Positions 6,356 through 13,757 of a stretch of 38,941 nt of DNA are shown piece after piece. The translations under genes were made by a program, and so were the position numbers. The stretch is from Parcubacteria group bacterium (lineage in GTDB: Bacteria; Patescibacteriota; Minisyncoccia; Phycocordibacterales; UBA2135): contig JACPBB010000004.1 of the NCBI GenBank assembly GCA_016180525.1, forward strand, positions 1 through 38,941, read 5' to 3'. Position 1 is the first letter of the stretch, and the number at the start of each line of letters is the position of its first letter. The notes beneath the pieces were generated by a model. The model was not told the origin of the DNA, ran no database searches, and saw only the letters and a program-made list of their open reading frames with translations.

Positions 6356-6430
6356 ATGAGCGAAGTTATATTTATTGCATCACTATTTGCGGCATTTATA
6401 TTGCTTGCAGCGAGTCAGATATATTTTTAA
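6356..6430 (+). CDS. Possible 24-residue single-span membrane peptide
   Basis: ATG at 6356 opens a frame for MSEVIFIASLF.. ending at TAA 6428-6430. The peptide is hydrophobic almost throughout and would span the membrane once. A TGG-TATGCT extended -10 (6312-6320) lies about 36 bases ahead. No Shine-Dalgarno sequence is close to the ATG. It could equally be chance, but the composition is strikingly membrane-like. Confidence 0.3.
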   Translation: MSEVIFIASLFAAFILLAASQIYF

Positions 6431-6488
6431 AAGAATTGGCCGATATTTTATGAGCAAAAGTGAAATAAAATATCGTTGCCAAACTTTT

Positions 6489-6763
6489 ACCCCCTCTTTT
6501 TGAGTTTTGCTTCAGTCGGCTATGTATTATGTATACGTAATAAAGAAAAAGAGTAGATATGGCGAGTTTTATATTGGATATTCTACTGATCTCCGTGGCC
6601 GACTGAAAGAGCACGCTGTTCGGAAAAATGATCTTGTATATTATGAAGCATACAAACACAAAAAAGATGCTTATATACGAGAGAAACAACTGAAGAAATA
6701 CAAAAGTGCGTGGGGTTAGTTTAAAAAGAGAACACAATTTAGCAGAATCTAAAAAGAGGGGGT
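6489..6763. mobile_element. Inverted-repeat-bounded GIY-YIG unit (putative mobile unit)
   Basis: The 23 bases at 6489-6511 (starting ACCCCCTCTTTTTGAG) are the inverse of 6741-6763 at 19 of 23 positions. Between them lies only the GIY-YIG gene. No clear target duplication is seen outside the repeats. The arrangement suggests a small unit that moves, or once moved, with its endonuclease. Confidence 0.45.
6522..6719 (+). CDS. GIY-YIG nuclease domain protein (UPF0213/UvrC-like)
   Basis: Read from the ATG at 6522 the protein has 65 residues. It shows the GIY-YIG core as MYYVYVIKK followed by EFYIGYSTDLRGRLKEH, with the two Tyr motifs, the Arg of the catalytic helix and a charged C-terminal helix. 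Family knowledge: such stand-alone domains cut one DNA strand, and many CPR genomes carry them as scattered small genes. The C-terminus is short (about 65 residues against the usual 80-100) but keeps the YIREKQLKKYKS helix; the final metal-binding Glu/Asn is not certain. An in-frame ATG at 6507 would lie inside the left inverted repeat. Confidence 0.8.
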   Translation: MYYVYVIKKKSRYGEFYIGYSTDLRGRLKEHAVRKNDLVYYEAYKHKKDAYIREKQLKKYKSAWG

Positions 6764-6802
6764 GATAATTTTAATACTCGTTACACTCGTTTAAAATCTA
6801 TC

Positions 6803-8584
6803 ATGTGTGGAATATTTGCATACGTCGGAAATGATAATCAATCCGTTTTAAAGGCGGTGCGGGGGCTCAAAGACCTTGAATATCGTGGATACGATAGTTG
6901 GGGGGTTGCGGTAAAAACACCTCAAGGGTTTTTTATAAGAAAAGAGACTGGAAAGATTTCAAATATTCCTGAGACCGATTTTGAAAAACATGAAGGCACA
7001 ATGTCTATTGGCCATACTCGGTGGGCAACGCATGGAGGTGTTTCCGCATATAACGCGCACCCACATTTTAATAGAGACAAATCGCTCGTTGTTGTTCATA
7101 ATGGCATTATTGAAAATCATGACGCTCTTCGCGAAGAGATAGCAGCCGTGTTTGGCAATGACGTATTTCGTTCGGAGACAGATACAGAGGTCATACCGCT
7201 TCTTATAGATATATGCATGGAAAGAGGACTCTCGTTTGAAAACGCTTTCACGGAGGTATGCAAAAAATTACATGGGCGATTTGCGTTTGTCGCGCTTCAC
7301 AAAGATGAGCCGTATATGCTTGCTGCACGAGACGGTTCCCCACTTGTTATGGGTCTTGCTGAAGGAGAATATTTTATTGCATCAGATACACCGGCGTTTT
7401 TGGATTACACAAATGAGGTATATTTTTTTGATAATGGCGAATACGCGAAGATTTCTAAAGATGCCGTAACATTTTTTAATCTTTTATCCGGCAATCATGT
7501 AGAAAAAAAGAAAGAAAAAATTTTATGGGAAAAAGAATCAGCAAGTAAGGGCGGGCACCCGCATTTTATGCTCAAAGAGATACTGGACCAACGTGAATTG
7601 ATTGAAAATACCGTGCGTCTTGGAGGCCCTGCTGTCTCAAAGGCCGCTCAAACACTGGAGAAAGCCGACAATATCTTTTTTACGGCGATGGGAACGGCTG
7701 CCCACATGGGTATGGTCGGGGAATATCTTTTCTCACGAATTGCCAAAAAGTCAGTGCAAGCAGTATACGCTGCAGAGTTTGATAAAGTTCTTCCGTTTAT
7801 AAACAAACAAAGCCTCGTCTGTGGTATAAGCCAGAGCGGAGAAACCGCGGATCTCTTGGAGGCGTTTAAAACAACAAAAAAGAAAGGAGGGAAGATTATG
7901 TCTGTTATTAATGTACGCGGGTCATCAGCTGAACGAGAATCATTTCTTTCTGTTCCGGTAAATGCTGGACCGGAGAGAGCTGTTGCCTCTACAAAAGCAG
8001 CCACAGCGCAATTTACCATACTTACTTTACTTGCATACGCACTTATAGGGAAAAGGATGCAGGGGGAGAAAAAACTTACAAATGCCTCTCATGCTATAAA
8101 AAAATGGCTCACCCAAGAACTGCTCATACATATTTCTCACATCGTAGAGACGATAAAACACAATGAAGATTTATATGTTATCGGCAAATCAGTTAATTAT
8201 CCAATTGCTCTTGAAGCGGCACTCAAGATAAAAGAAGTTTCTTATATTCACGCTGAAGGTTTTGCGGCAGGGGAGTTAAAACATGGCACGCTTGCGCTTA
8301 TTGAAAAAGGCACTCCGTGCGTTGTTTTAGTATCCAACGATGAATATAAACAAGATGTATTAAATGCTGCTCAAGAATTAAAAGCCCGTGGTGCCACAAT
8401 TATAGGCATTTCGCCGGAGGCGCATCCTGTTTTTGATCACACTATAGTAACTCCTGATTTGGAAAACGAAACGCCAATGGCGCTTATGATTTCTTCTCAA
8501 ATTCTTGCATATTATTTAGCGACGCTTCGCGGGCTTGATCCCGATAAGCCGCGTAACTTGGCAAAAAGCGTGACAGTGAAATAG
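6803..8584 (+). CDS. glmS: Glucosamine-fructose-6-phosphate aminotransferase
   Basis: This 593-residue enzyme makes glucosamine-6-phosphate from fructose-6-phosphate and glutamine, the first step towards UDP-GlcNAc for peptidoglycan. The start MCGIFAYVG places the catalytic Cys second, ready to become the N-terminal nucleophile. The glutaminase half (1-225) has GHTRWATHG and HNGIIEN; two SIS sugar-binding domains follow, with ISQSGETADLLEA in the first and EVSYIHAEGFAAGELKHG in the second, ending in the usual LAKSVTV. The length is close to the E. coli enzyme (609). No glmS ribozyme was recognised upstream. TAAAAT six bases ahead of the ATG hints at leaderless translation. Confidence 0.97.
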   Translation: MCGIFAYVGNDNQSVLKAVRGLKDLEYRGYDSWGVAVKTPQGFFIRKETGKISNIPETDFEKHEGTMSIGHTRWATHGGVSAYNAHPHFNRDKSLVVVHNGIIENHDALREEIAAVFGNDVFRSETDTEVIPLLIDICMERGLSFENAFTEVCKKLHGRFAFVALHKDEPYMLAARDGSPLVMGLAEGEYFIASDTPAFLDYTNEVYFFDNGEYAKISKDAVTFFNLLSGNHVEKKKEKILWEKESASKGGHPHFMLKEILDQRELIENTVRLGGPAVSKAAQTLEKADNIFFTAMGTAAHMGMVGEYLFSRIAKKSVQAVYAAEFDKVLPFINKQSLVCGISQSGETADLLEAFKTTKKKGGKIMSVINVRGSSAERESFLSVPVNAGPERAVASTKAATAQFTILTLLAYALIGKRMQGEKKLTNASHAIKKWLTQELLIHISHIVETIKHNEDLYVIGKSVNYPIALEAALKIKEVSYIHAEGFAAGELKHGTLALIEKGTPCVVLVSNDEYKQDVLNAAQELKARGATIIGISPEAHPVFDHTIVTPDLENETPMALMISSQILAYYLATLRGLDPDKPRNLAKSVTVK

Positions 8585-8585
8585 A

Positions 8586-8615
8586 AGATTTAAGATTTAT
8601 GATGTAAGATTTAAG
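8586..8615. repeat. Dispersed intergenic word repeat, copy 1
   Basis: The gap between glmS and gatB is filled by overlapping words of the type GATTTAAGATTTATGATGTA. Its inverse, AAATCTTACATCATAAATC, recurs with changes at 18446-18478 and 25138-25172. Confidence 0.5.
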
Positions 8616-8616
8616 A

Positions 8617-10032
8617 ATGGAATTTAAACCTACAATAGGCTTAGAAATTCACTCCGAGTTGAAGACAGAAACGAAAATGTTCTGCAATTCTAAAAATGAC
8701 CCCGATGAAAAACGGCCTAATGTTAATATTTGCCCCATCTGTATGGGTCACCCCGGGACACTTCCCGTTATTAATAAAGCGGCCGTAAAACATGTGCTTA
8801 AGGTTGGGCTTGCGGTTGGTGGCACATTGGCAGATTTCACCGAGTTTGACCGAAAAAATTATTTTTACCCCGACTTACCGAAGGGCTACCAAATAAGCCA
8901 GTACAAGTATCCGCTTGTATCAGGAGGAAATATTGCGGGGGTTTTACTTGAACGAATTCATCTTGAAGAAGACACAGCCCGTTCCACACACGATACGGGG
9001 GATTATAGTTTGGTTGATTTCAATAGAGCCGGAGTGCCGCTTATGGAGCTTGTCACAAAACCAGTCGTTAAAACTGCCGAGGAAGCAAGTTTTTTTGCAA
9101 AAGAATTACAACTGCTTTTGCAATATCTCGGCGCAAGTGATGCGAATATGGAAAAAGGAGAGATGCGCGTTGAAGCAAATATTTCTGTAAGTGAAAGCGA
9201 AACGTTTGGGACAAAGGTAGAAGTAAAAAATTTAAACTCATTTAAATCAGTTGAGCGGGCGATAGCGTATGAAATAAAACGACAAAGCGATCTGCTTAAG
9301 CGAGGAGAGAAAGTGGTGCAAGAAACAAGGGGCTGGGATGACAATAAAGGAAAAACATTTTCACAGCGGCTCAAAGAAGAATCGCATGATTATCGGTATT
9401 TTCCCGAGCCAGATTTGCCCAAGTTGCGCATAAGCACAGTTCCCGAATTTTCAAAAGAAAATCTTAAAAAAGAAATTCCAGAATTGCCATGGAAAAGGCG
9501 TGAGAGATATCAGATGGAATTCGGCATCACAAAAGAAGACGCGGATATGTATGTAAGCGACAAGGCATTCGGGGATTTATTTGGAAAAGCAGCGCAAGAA
9601 CTTAAAGGAGATAAAAAATTAATTAAACTTGCTTCAAATTATATCGCAAGCGATTTGCGCAGCCTTATTGGGAGAGACGCCCACACATTTATTGATAACA
9701 TAACTTCATTTACGGAGCTTATAACAATGGCTCATGAAGGAATTATCTCATCTCGCGGCACGAAAGATATTTTGGGAATACTGGTTGCCGAAGGAGGTAA
9801 TCCGCGCGAAATAGCGGAAAAAATGAATTTACTTCAACAAAGCGACGAGGGGGCGCTTCAGACTATTATTGAAAAAATTGTTGCAGAGCACCCTAATGTG
9901 GTTGCTGATTTTAAGGCAGGAAAAGAACGCTCAATTCAGTTTTTAATCGGACAAGCTATGAAAGAAACAAAAGGGTCTGCTAACCCAAAAGTGCTTGAAA
10001 AATTATTGCGTGAGTGGCTTAGTAAAGCATAA
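8617..10032 (+). CDS. gatB: Aspartyl/glutamyl-tRNA amidotransferase subunit B
   Basis: This 471-residue protein carries out the kinase/transamidase half of GatCAB, which turns Asp-tRNA(Asn) or Glu-tRNA(Gln) into the amide form. The N-terminal signature GLEIHSELKT, the CPICMGHPGTLPV zinc/cradle region, and YFYPDLPKGYQISQ are all present, followed by the helical and YqeY-like tail domain from about 325 that binds tRNA. gatA and gatC are not in this window, so the complex must be assembled from elsewhere. The start is 32 bases after glmS, and the gap is made of a repeat word with no ribosome-binding site. Confidence 0.97.
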   Translation: MEFKPTIGLEIHSELKTETKMFCNSKNDPDEKRPNVNICPICMGHPGTLPVINKAAVKHVLKVGLAVGGTLADFTEFDRKNYFYPDLPKGYQISQYKYPLVSGGNIAGVLLERIHLEEDTARSTHDTGDYSLVDFNRAGVPLMELVTKPVVKTAEEASFFAKELQLLLQYLGASDANMEKGEMRVEANISVSESETFGTKVEVKNLNSFKSVERAIAYEIKRQSDLLKRGEKVVQETRGWDDNKGKTFSQRLKEESHDYRYFPEPDLPKLRISTVPEFSKENLKKEIPELPWKRRERYQMEFGITKEDADMYVSDKAFGDLFGKAAQELKGDKKLIKLASNYIASDLRSLIGRDAHTFIDNITSFTELITMAHEGIISSRGTKDILGILVAEGGNPREIAEKMNLLQQSDEGALQTIIEKIVAEHPNVVADFKAGKERSIQFLIGQAMKETKGSANPKVLEKLLREWLSKA

Positions 10033-10042
10033 ATAATTTAGA

Positions 10043-10048
10043 TATAAT
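10043..10048 (+). promoter_or_regulatory. -10 box of gap, leaderless arrangement
   Basis: TATAAT ends 8 bases before the ATG at 10057, so transcription would begin at or next to the start codon. The box lies just after the gatB stop codon. No clear -35 is seen. Confidence 0.55.
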
Positions 10049-10056
10049 TAAATAAT

Positions 10057-11115
10057 ATGGATAAAAACAAAATACGAATCGCGATAAATGGGTTTGGGCG
10101 CATCGGGAGGGCATTTTTTAAGGTCACTCAGAAATACCCTGATTTTGAAATTGTTGCTATAAATGATTTGGGAGACCCTGAAAACCTTGTCTATCTCTTA
10201 AGATACGACACGGTCTACGGCAGGACGAATTCCGATATTTCTCTAGGGCATGCTGGACATAAGCCTGTTTTAAAAATTGGGAAAAAACACGTACTCTTGC
10301 TTAGTCAAAAAGACCCCGCGCTTCTTCCATGGAAAAATCTTGATATTGATATCGTAGTTGAAGCAACGGGCGTATTTGCAAGTTATGAAAAGTCACAAGT
10401 GCATTTATCTGCCGGAGCAAAAAGAGTTGTGGTGACAGCGCCGATAAAAGACAAGCCAATCGGCATAAATGGCGCAACAGTGCTCGTTGGAGTAAACGAA
10501 AAAGAATTAAAAACTTGCGATATTTCTTCAAATGCTTCGTGTACGACAAACGCCGGAAGCCCACTCGTCGCGATTTTAAATGAAGTAATCGGCATAGAGA
10601 AAGCAGTTTTGAATACAGTGCACGGATATACCGCGTCACAGGCGATTGTAGACGGTCCGGCAAAAAAAGATTTTAGACGCGGGCGGGCTGCGGCGCAGAA
10701 TATTGTACCATCTTCAACCGGTGCGGCAATTGCTACCACAAAAGCAATTAAATCACTTGAGGGAAATTTTGACGGTATCGCAGTACGAGTTCCAGTGCCT
10801 GTTGGGTCACTTGTTGACGTGACATTTATTGCAAAGAGAAACACTTCGGCAAAAGAAGTAAATGATATTCTTACAAAAGCTGGGAAGCAAGAACGATGGA
10901 AAAAGATTTTTTCAGTTACTGACGAGCCTATTGTCTCCTCCGACATTATTGGAAATCCGCATGCCTCCATTGCCGACCTTTCATTTACTCGTGTCGTGGG
11001 GGGCAATCTTGTAAAGGTACTTGCTTGGTATGACAATGAAATGGGGTATGTGAACGCACTTGCGGAGCACGTCCTTATAAGTGGAAGATATATTAAAACA
11101 GGCTCTAGGCTTTAG
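10057..11115 (+). CDS. gap: Glyceraldehyde-3-phosphate dehydrogenase
   Basis: The 352-residue enzyme oxidises glyceraldehyde-3-phosphate to 1,3-bisphosphoglycerate in glycolysis. The Rossmann start IAINGFGRIGRAFFK binds NAD(P), SNASCTTN holds the catalytic Cys, and HGYTASQAIVDGP, RGRAAAQNIVPSSTGAA and WYDNEMGY are the family blocks. After CTTN the usual Cys is Ala, which is tolerated in many homologues. It heads a stretch of central-carbon genes (rpiB, rpe-like, transketolase halves). Its own -10 box suggests that it can be transcribed separately from gatB. Confidence 0.97.
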   Translation: MDKNKIRIAINGFGRIGRAFFKVTQKYPDFEIVAINDLGDPENLVYLLRYDTVYGRTNSDISLGHAGHKPVLKIGKKHVLLLSQKDPALLPWKNLDIDIVVEATGVFASYEKSQVHLSAGAKRVVVTAPIKDKPIGINGATVLVGVNEKELKTCDISSNASCTTNAGSPLVAILNEVIGIEKAVLNTVHGYTASQAIVDGPAKKDFRRGRAAAQNIVPSSTGAAIATTKAIKSLEGNFDGIAVRVPVPVGSLVDVTFIAKRNTSAKEVNDILTKAGKQERWKKIFSVTDEPIVSSDIIGNPHASIADLSFTRVVGGNLVKVLAWYDNEMGYVNALAEHVLISGRYIKTGSRL

Positions 11116-11117
11116 GT

Positions 11118-11189
11118 AACTAGGCGCTAGGAATGTCAAATTTTCTAACGCCTAACGCCTAACGCCTAACGCCTAATGCCTAATGCCTA
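11118..11189. repeat. Heptamer tandem repeat (TAACGCC) ahead of rpiB
   Basis: From about 11146 there are six or seven tandem copies of TAACGCC, the last ones changed to TAATGCC. The upstream half holds the inverse words (TAGGCGCTAGG), so the block can fold back on itself. The array runs into the rpiB start codon: the C-to-T change in the repeat is what creates the ATGs at 11176 and 11183. Confidence 0.8.
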
Positions 11190-11638
11190 ATATAATTTTT
11201 ATTGCGTCGGACCACGCTGGTTTTGAATTAAAAAATAAACTCATTCCTCATTTGCAAAAACAAGGATTTAAAGTTGTTGACAAAGGTCCTTTTACGTATG
11301 TTGAAACAGATGATTATCCTGATTTTGCTTCCCTTGTTGCGCAGGAGGTTTTAAAAAATACAAAAGAACACCGTGGTATTATGGTATGCGGTTCAGGACA
11401 AGGCGAGGGGATGGTTGCGAATCGTTTTAAAGGCATACGAGCCGCTGTTTATTATGGCGGCAGTAGCGATGTCGTAAAAGCCTCCCGTGACCACAATGAT
11501 TCTAATGTTCTTGCCGTCGGAACACGGTTCGCAAAAGAAAAAGAACTTATTGATGCTGTTGATGTGTGGCTTCAAACTCCGTTTTCAAATGAGGAACGTC
11601 ATATTAGGCGGATTCGTAAGATTGATCAACTACCATGA
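11183..11638 (+). CDS. rpiB: Ribose-5-phosphate isomerase B
   Basis: This 151-residue enzyme interconverts ribulose-5-phosphate and ribose-5-phosphate. The family start IIFIASDHAGFELKN, the catalytic-Cys region MVCGSGQGEGMVANRFKGIRA, and HNDSNVLAVGTR are all present. It belongs to the LacAB/RpiB family. The start is unusual because the ATG at 11183 is the last unit of a heptamer array and no Shine-Dalgarno sequence exists; an ATG seven bases earlier is in another frame. The stop overlaps the next start as ATGA, so translation is probably coupled to the epimerase-like gene. Confidence 0.95.
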   Translation: MPNIIFIASDHAGFELKNKLIPHLQKQGFKVVDKGPFTYVETDDYPDFASLVAQEVLKNTKEHRGIMVCGSGQGEGMVANRFKGIRAAVYYGGSSDVVKASRDHNDSNVLAVGTRFAKEKELIDAVDVWLQTPFSNEERHIRRIRKIDQLP

Positions 11639-12339
11639 CGGAGGTTATTCCTGCGCTTATGCCGCGCTCCTTCAGCGAATTGCGCGAGTCCATTGAAAAA
11701 TTCATTGGCATTGTGCCACTTGTTCAACTTGATGTTATGGACGGCGTATTCGTACCGGAAAAAAGCTGGCCATACAGTGAAAATAAAAACGAGCTCCAAG
11801 AATTAATAAACGGTCACGATACAATCCCGTTCTGGGAAGATATTGATTTTGAGGTAGATTTAATGATAGAGAATCCCGAACAAGAAATAAAAAACTGGAT
11901 TTTATTTGGTGCCTCTCGAATTATTGTTCATGTTGAGAGCGTGCGACATATGGATTTTATTATTGAAGAAGTTCAAGGTTCTATTGCCGGGAAACAAGAG
12001 GAGGATGGACACGAAAAGAAAATAGAAATTGGTCTTGCAGTTAACATTGATACGCCAAATAAAATGATTGAACCGTTTATACGTTCTGTTGATTTTATTC
12101 AGTGCATGGGTATTGCAAAAATAGGATACCAGGGACAGTTGTTTGACGAGCGTGTAATTCATAAAATAGAAGATTTGCGTGAGCGATATCCTGACGTTAC
12201 AATAAGTGTTGATGGCGGAGTGAATTTTGAATCTGCTCCTAAATTGACTGCCGTGGGAGCAAATCGTCTTGTTTCTGGCTCTACTATTTTAAAAAGCAAG
12301 GACATAGAGGAAGCCATATCTTTGCTTCAAAATGCCTAA
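11635..12339 (+). CDS. Ribulose-phosphate 3-epimerase-like TIM barrel, divergent
   Basis: The 234-residue protein has the Rpe frame: LDVMDGVFVP near the N-terminus, VDLMIENP, IGLAVNIDTP, a GYQGQLFD phosphate loop and ISVDGGVN near the end. Its place between rpiB and transketolase fits ribulose-5-phosphate/xylulose-5-phosphate interconversion. However, two of the four metal ligands of classic Rpe differ: the His of HxDxMDG is Q31 and the His of the VHLM block is D75, while D33 and the Asp of VDGG remain. It may use another metal arrangement or another sugar phosphate. An insertion of about 15 residues (PYSENKNELQELING region) is also unusual. Confidence 0.8.
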   Translation: MTEVIPALMPRSFSELRESIEKFIGIVPLVQLDVMDGVFVPEKSWPYSENKNELQELINGHDTIPFWEDIDFEVDLMIENPEQEIKNWILFGASRIIVHVESVRHMDFIIEEVQGSIAGKQEEDGHEKKIEIGLAVNIDTPNKMIEPFIRSVDFIQCMGIAKIGYQGQLFDERVIHKIEDLRERYPDVTISVDGGVNFESAPKLTAVGANRLVSGSTILKSKDIEEAISLLQNA

Positions 12340-12354
12340 TATGTATCTGAAACA

Positions 12355-12783
12355 ATGCAGGCAAAACAAACAAAATACGGATATATTTTAAAATTAGAAC
12401 GCGGCGAAAAAGTCGTTGAAACTATCACGCAGTTTTGTAAAGACCACACCATTACATCAGGAATTTTTCATGGTATTGGTGCTGTGAAGAACACCACTAT
12501 TGGATACTATAGTTTGAAAAAGCGGGAATATTTTTTTAAATCTATTTCTGAAGACATGGAGGTTGCAAGTATGACCGGAAATATTGCTCTTGTTGATGAA
12601 CAGCCGTTTTTGCATACTCACGCGGTGCTTTCAAAAATGGATGAAACGCTTGCTTGCATCGGCGCGCACATAAAAGAAGCAGAAGTTGCGGTGACGCTTG
12701 AAGTGTTTTTAATAAATTACGAGGTGTCTATAAAACGAGAGCTCGATAAAAATATAGGATTAAAATTGCTTAAATTTGAGTAA
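12355..12783 (+). CDS. PCC/DUF296-domain protein
   Basis: This 142-residue protein consists of one PCC (plant and prokaryote conserved) domain: YILKLERGEKVVETI at the start, SGIFHGIGAVKN in the middle, and a PFLHTHAVLSKMD segment with two His that could bind a metal, as in bacterial PCC structures. The bacterial members form trimers and their role is poorly known; plant relatives link the domain to AT-hook DNA-binding proteins. No AT-hook is present here. It sits between the pentose-phosphate genes and may be cotranscribed with them (15 bases after the epimerase-like gene), but a metabolic link is only inference. Confidence 0.83.
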   Translation: MQAKQTKYGYILKLERGEKVVETITQFCKDHTITSGIFHGIGAVKNTTIGYYSLKKREYFFKSISEDMEVASMTGNIALVDEQPFLHTHAVLSKMDETLACIGAHIKEAEVAVTLEVFLINYEVSIKRELDKNIGLKLLKFE

Positions 12784-12816
12784 ATATGCCACATATACAC
12801 GATAACCCCAGTACCA

Positions 12817-12844
12817 CCAAGCACTCAATACGTTGAGTGCTTGG
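12817..12844. repeat. Perfect 12-bp hairpin in the transketolase leader
   Basis: CCAAGCACTCAA (12817-12828) pairs perfectly with TTGAGTGCTTGG (12833-12844) around a TACG loop. No T-run follows on either strand, so it is not an ordinary terminator. It lies 47 bases ahead of the transketolase start. Confidence 0.75.
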
Positions 12845-12890
12845 GCTACGGAGCAAGAAAAATAAAAGAAAGTATTTAAGTTTATATCAC

Positions 12891-13751
12891 ATGAGCCACA
12901 TTCACGATGAAAAACTAAAAAAACTTGAGCTTATTGCAAATCGCTTGCGTCAGCATGTAATTACTTCTGTTGCAACTGCGAAAAGTGGACACCAAGGAGG
13001 ACCGTTGGGTATGGCAGATATTTTCGCGGCGCTTTATTTTCATATTTTGTGTCATGACCCCAAAAATCCTGGATGGGATGAGCGGGACAGGCTCATTCTT
13101 TCAAACGGGCACATTTGTCCGGTGCGCTACGCCGCAATGGCAGAGGCCGGATATTTTCCCATTGAAGAGCTTAAGACATTGCGGAAATTTGGAACACGGC
13201 TTCAAGGCCACCCCGAGCGACTCCGCCTTCCGGGGTCAGAGACAACCTCAGGTCCTTTGGGTGCGGGCCTCGCGCAAGCAGCAGGCATGGCGCTTGCGCT
13301 TAAAATGAAAAAGAAAACGCCATATGTCTACGCGCTCACTTCAGACGGCGAACATGAGGCTGGGCTTCACTATGAAGCAATGCTTTTTGCAGGGAAAAAT
13401 AAGCTGGACAATCTGATTTGTGTCGTTGACCGCAACAACATTCAAATTGACGGTAATACGGAAGACATCATGCCCCTAGAGCCACTTCGTAAAAAATATG
13501 AGGCATTTAATTGGCATGTGATTGAAATTAATGGAAATGATATGGAAGAGGTGGTACGCGGATTTGAGGAGGCAAAAAGCGTGCATCAAATGCCTATTTG
13601 CATTATTGCGCATACAATCCCTGGCCGCGGTGTTTCATTTATGGAGAATAATTACAAATGGCACAGCCAACCGTTTAAAGAAGGAGAAGCGGAACAGGCG
13701 CTCAAAGAATTAAAAGGAATTGAAGCCAAGCTTTCAGCAGAACATAGATAA
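12891..13751 (+). CDS. Transketolase, N-terminal (thiamine diphosphate) subunit
   Basis: The 286-residue protein is the first half of a split transketolase. It has SGHQGGPLGMADIF near the start, the LSNGHICPVRYA block, GPLGAGLAQAAGMA, and the diphosphate/Mg2+ loop TSDGEHEAG followed by VVDRNNIQIDG. Together with the next gene it would move two-carbon units between sugar phosphates. I chose the ATG at 12891 (MSHIHDEK); the frame could be opened earlier from a TTG at 12837, but that part falls inside a hairpin. A short broken copy of the same start (MPHIHDNP) is found 106 bases upstream. Confidence 0.93.
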   Translation: MSHIHDEKLKKLELIANRLRQHVITSVATAKSGHQGGPLGMADIFAALYFHILCHDPKNPGWDERDRLILSNGHICPVRYAAMAEAGYFPIEELKTLRKFGTRLQGHPERLRLPGSETTSGPLGAGLAQAAGMALALKMKKKTPYVYALTSDGEHEAGLHYEAMLFAGKNKLDNLICVVDRNNIQIDGNTEDIMPLEPLRKKYEAFNWHVIEINGNDMEEVVRGFEEAKSVHQMPICIIAHTIPGRGVSFMENNYKWHSQPFKEGEAEQALKELKGIEAKLSAEHR

Positions 13752-13757
13752 TTAATC

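Noticed and set aside
6720-6802. glmS ribozyme or riboswitch ahead of glmS
   Set aside because: The gap is only 83 bases, holds the right inverted repeat of the GIY-YIG unit, and shows no ribozyme core.
10383-11036. 217-codon frame on the minus strand
   Set aside because: It lies fully opposite gap, which has all family motifs; its composition reads as the complement of coding sequence.
11118-11189. CRISPR array
   Set aside because: Units are 7 bases with no spacers; it is a simple tandem repeat.
12817-12844. Terminator before transketolase
   Set aside because: The stem is perfect but no T-run follows on either strand.
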